This document shows positions 5,315 through 6,874 of a DNA stretch of 6,874 bases, piece after piece; within the stretch, counting starts at the first letter, position 1, and each line of letters begins with the position of its first letter. The stretch covers positions 1 through 6,874 of the forward strand of contig JAHKKL010000091.1 in assembly GCA_020027635.1 (NCBI GenBank), read 5' to 3'. A program made the translations under genes and the position numbers. The DNA comes from Gammaproteobacteria bacterium (GTDB lineage Bacteria; Pseudomonadota; Gammaproteobacteria; UBA9214). The notes beneath the pieces are model-generated. The model saw nothing but the letters and a program-made list of their open reading frames with translations. It had not been told where the DNA came from and did not search any database.

Positions 5315-6874
5315 TGACCTCCATGCGCATGAACGGACTTCGCCTTGCGCTGGTCCTGCTGGTTCAGCTGGCCGGGGCCGTGGCGCTCGCCGAGGATAAC
5401 GTCGCCAGTCTCCCTGGGACCTGGGCCGGCAAACTGCTGCCCGTGCCCGTGCCAAACCTTGAAGGGCAGGCGGCCGACATCCGGTCCGGGCTTGACGAGG
5501 TGCGCAACACCGTCAACGCCGCGCTGCTGAAACCTGATGTATCCGCCGCGGAACTGGCCAAGGCCTATGGCGAATTGGGCGGACTGTACCTGGCCAGCTT
5601 TCTGCGCCAGTCGGCGGAGCCGTGTTTCCAAAATGCCATGCGCCTAGACCCGGAGAATTTCCGCTGGGCCTATTACGCCGCCTGGCTTGCGGACCAAACC
5701 GGTCAAACCGAACTTGCACTGACGCGCTACGAGCACGCCCGGTCATTGAAACCCGATTACCCTCCACTGACATTGCGCATGGCCGACGCCTGGTTTGATC
5801 TCAACGAAACAGACAGGGCAGAGACGGCCTACCGGGAAGTCGCCAGTAGGCAGGGCCTGGAGGCGCCCGCGCTGTTCGGCCTCGGACAGATCGCCCTGCT
5901 GCGGCGCGACTATGCAAGCGCCATCGACGATTTCAGCAAGGCGCTGCAGTTCGACACCGCGGCAACGCGGATTCATTATCCGCTGGCGCAGGCCCTGCAT
6001 GCGGTAAAACGCGACGCGGAGGCCAAAGAGCATCTGGCGCAACGCGGTGACCGACTGCCTGCCGTGAAGGATTCGCTGGTTGACGAACTGGACGCCATGA
6101 AAAACAGCGCCATACGGTATTTCACTCGGGCCATGAAGTCCATTCAGGAACGCGACTATGAGGCGGCCGCCGCTGCCTTCGCAAAGGGGCTCGAATCGGA
6201 ACCGGACAATGCCACCGCGCGAGTCAGTTACGCCCGCACCCTCTATCTGACAGACCGGAAGAGCGAAGCCCGTCAGGCGCTCGAACGGGCGGTTGCCCTG
6301 CAGCCGGACAACACCCTAGGACTGTTCCTGCTAGGCGTGCTGTCTGACGAGGCAGGTGATGCCGCCGTGGCCGAGAGCTATTACCAGGGGGTACTGGAAC
6401 ACGATCCAGGGCACGGCGGCGCGCATTTTTATCTGGCCAATTACTACTGGCGCCAGGGCGACTACACCAGCGCGCAGCGCCATTACGCCGCTGCCGTCGC
6501 GGACGATCCACAAAACGTACCGGCGCGTCTGTTTTATCTGGACACCCTCGATAAAACCGGCGCTCCCGTGGCGCAACTCAAGGCCGCCCTCGAGGCGGCG
6601 GTGCAATATTCCCCGGAACAGCCGCTGTTTACCCTCCGCTTGATCAGCCTGCTCGCCACCAGCAAGGATAAGGGGATAGCCGATCCGCAGCAGGCGCTCC
6701 GACTGGCGCGCGAGCTGGCCGAACAGCAGCAGGCCATCCCGCCGGCCCGCGAGGCGCTTGCACTGGCCTATGCCGCCACCGGTGATTTCAAGCAGGCGGC
6801 CGAGATTCAGCAGCAGGTCGTGTCCCTTGCCGTCTGGACCTGGCCAGGCGAGGCCGATCGCCTGTCCAGGGCCC
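5314..6874 (+). CDS. Exported tetratricopeptide-repeat protein, 3' end beyond the window
   Basis: The frame is open for 520 codons to the right edge with no stop. Its ATG shares the A of the previous gene's TGA (TGATG), which suggests translational coupling. In-frame ATGs at 5323 and 5329 are alternatives. The N-terminus is a signal peptide: basic residues, a hydrophobic core at about 9-25, and a likely cut after the ALA at 24-26, before EDN. No lipobox cysteine is present. The rest is helical repeats of about 34 residues with TPR features. Clear units lie near 82-115, 116-151, 152-185, 186-218, 266-300, 301-335, 336-369 and 370-403, many ending in a DP or KPD turn (RLDPEN, LQPDN, EHDPGH, DDPQN). 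More divergent repeats continue to the edge. TPR arrays bind proteins and are not enzymes, so this is probably a periplasmic scaffold for the cytochrome or propeller protein. That partnership is inferred from gene order only. Confidence 0.9.
   Translation, partial: MTSMRMNGLRLALVLLVQLAGAVALAEDNVASLPGTWAGKLLPVPVPNLEGQAADIRSGLDEVRNTVNAALLKPDVSAAELAKAYGELGGLYLASFLRQSAEPCFQNAMRLDPENFRWAYYAAWLADQTGQTELALTRYEHARSLKPDYPPLTLRMADAWFDLNETDRAETAYREVASRQGLEAPALFGLGQIALLRRDYASAIDDFSKALQFDTAATRIHYPLAQALHAVKRDAEAKEHLAQRGDRLPAVKDSLVDELDAMKNSAIRYFTRAMKSIQERDYEAAAAAFAKGLESEPDNATARVSYARTLYLTDRKSEARQALERAVALQPDNTLGLFLLGVLSDEAGDAAVAESYYQGVLEHDPGHGGAHFYLANYYWRQGDYTSAQRHYAAAVADDPQNVPARLFYLDTLDKTGAPVAQLKAALEAAVQYSPEQPLFTLRLISLLATSKDKGIADPQQALRLARELAEQQQAIPPAREALALAYAATGDFKQAAEIQQQVVSLAVWTWPGEADRLSRA

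Noticed and set aside
3770..5455. Long open frame (561 codons) on the minus strand, opposite the propeller gene
   Set aside because: It is antisense to a well-supported gene. Its translation is low-complexity, rich in Val, Asp, Gly and Arg with no recognisable domain, as expected when a GC-rich gene is read backwards.

Overview
The window is G+C-rich bacterial DNA holding four genes. Two of them are cut by the window edges. The Y-family polymerase at the left edge, a gammaproteobacterial-type LexA box in front of it, and a membrane-bound multiheme cytochrome together suggest a respiratory gammaproteobacterium, perhaps of a chemolithotrophic or sulfur-oxidising lineage. This placement is inferred from gene style only.

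Layout: positions 1-342 (minus strand) hold the N-terminal third of a DinB-like DNA polymerase. Positions 343-657 form a divergent intergenic region. It carries a good LexA box overlapping a TATAAT -10 hexamer for the polymerase gene, an AT-rich dyad beside it, and a perfect 7-bp-arm palindrome just ahead of the rightward genes. From 658 to the right edge three genes run rightward as one apparent operon. First is a 930-residue membrane protein with five transmembrane helices, five CXXCH heme c sites, a beta-rich segment and C-terminal TPRs. After a 31-bp gap comes a 610-residue membrane-anchored FG-GAP/ASPIC-UnbV (CRTAC1-type) protein. Last is an exported TPR protein whose start codon overlaps the previous stop (TGATG) and which runs off the right edge.

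The three rightward genes look like one cell-envelope system. The cytochrome could carry electrons from the membrane to periplasmic hemes. The calcium-binding propeller protein and the two TPR regions would supply docking surfaces on the periplasmic side. The membrane part of the cytochrome has two histidines on each of two helices, placed so that they could hold two b hemes, which would make it a one-polypeptide electron conduit. The substrate or electron partner cannot be read from the sequence. The polymerase gene is divergent and probably unrelated in function. No RNA genes, mobile elements, CRISPR arrays or clear terminators were seen.
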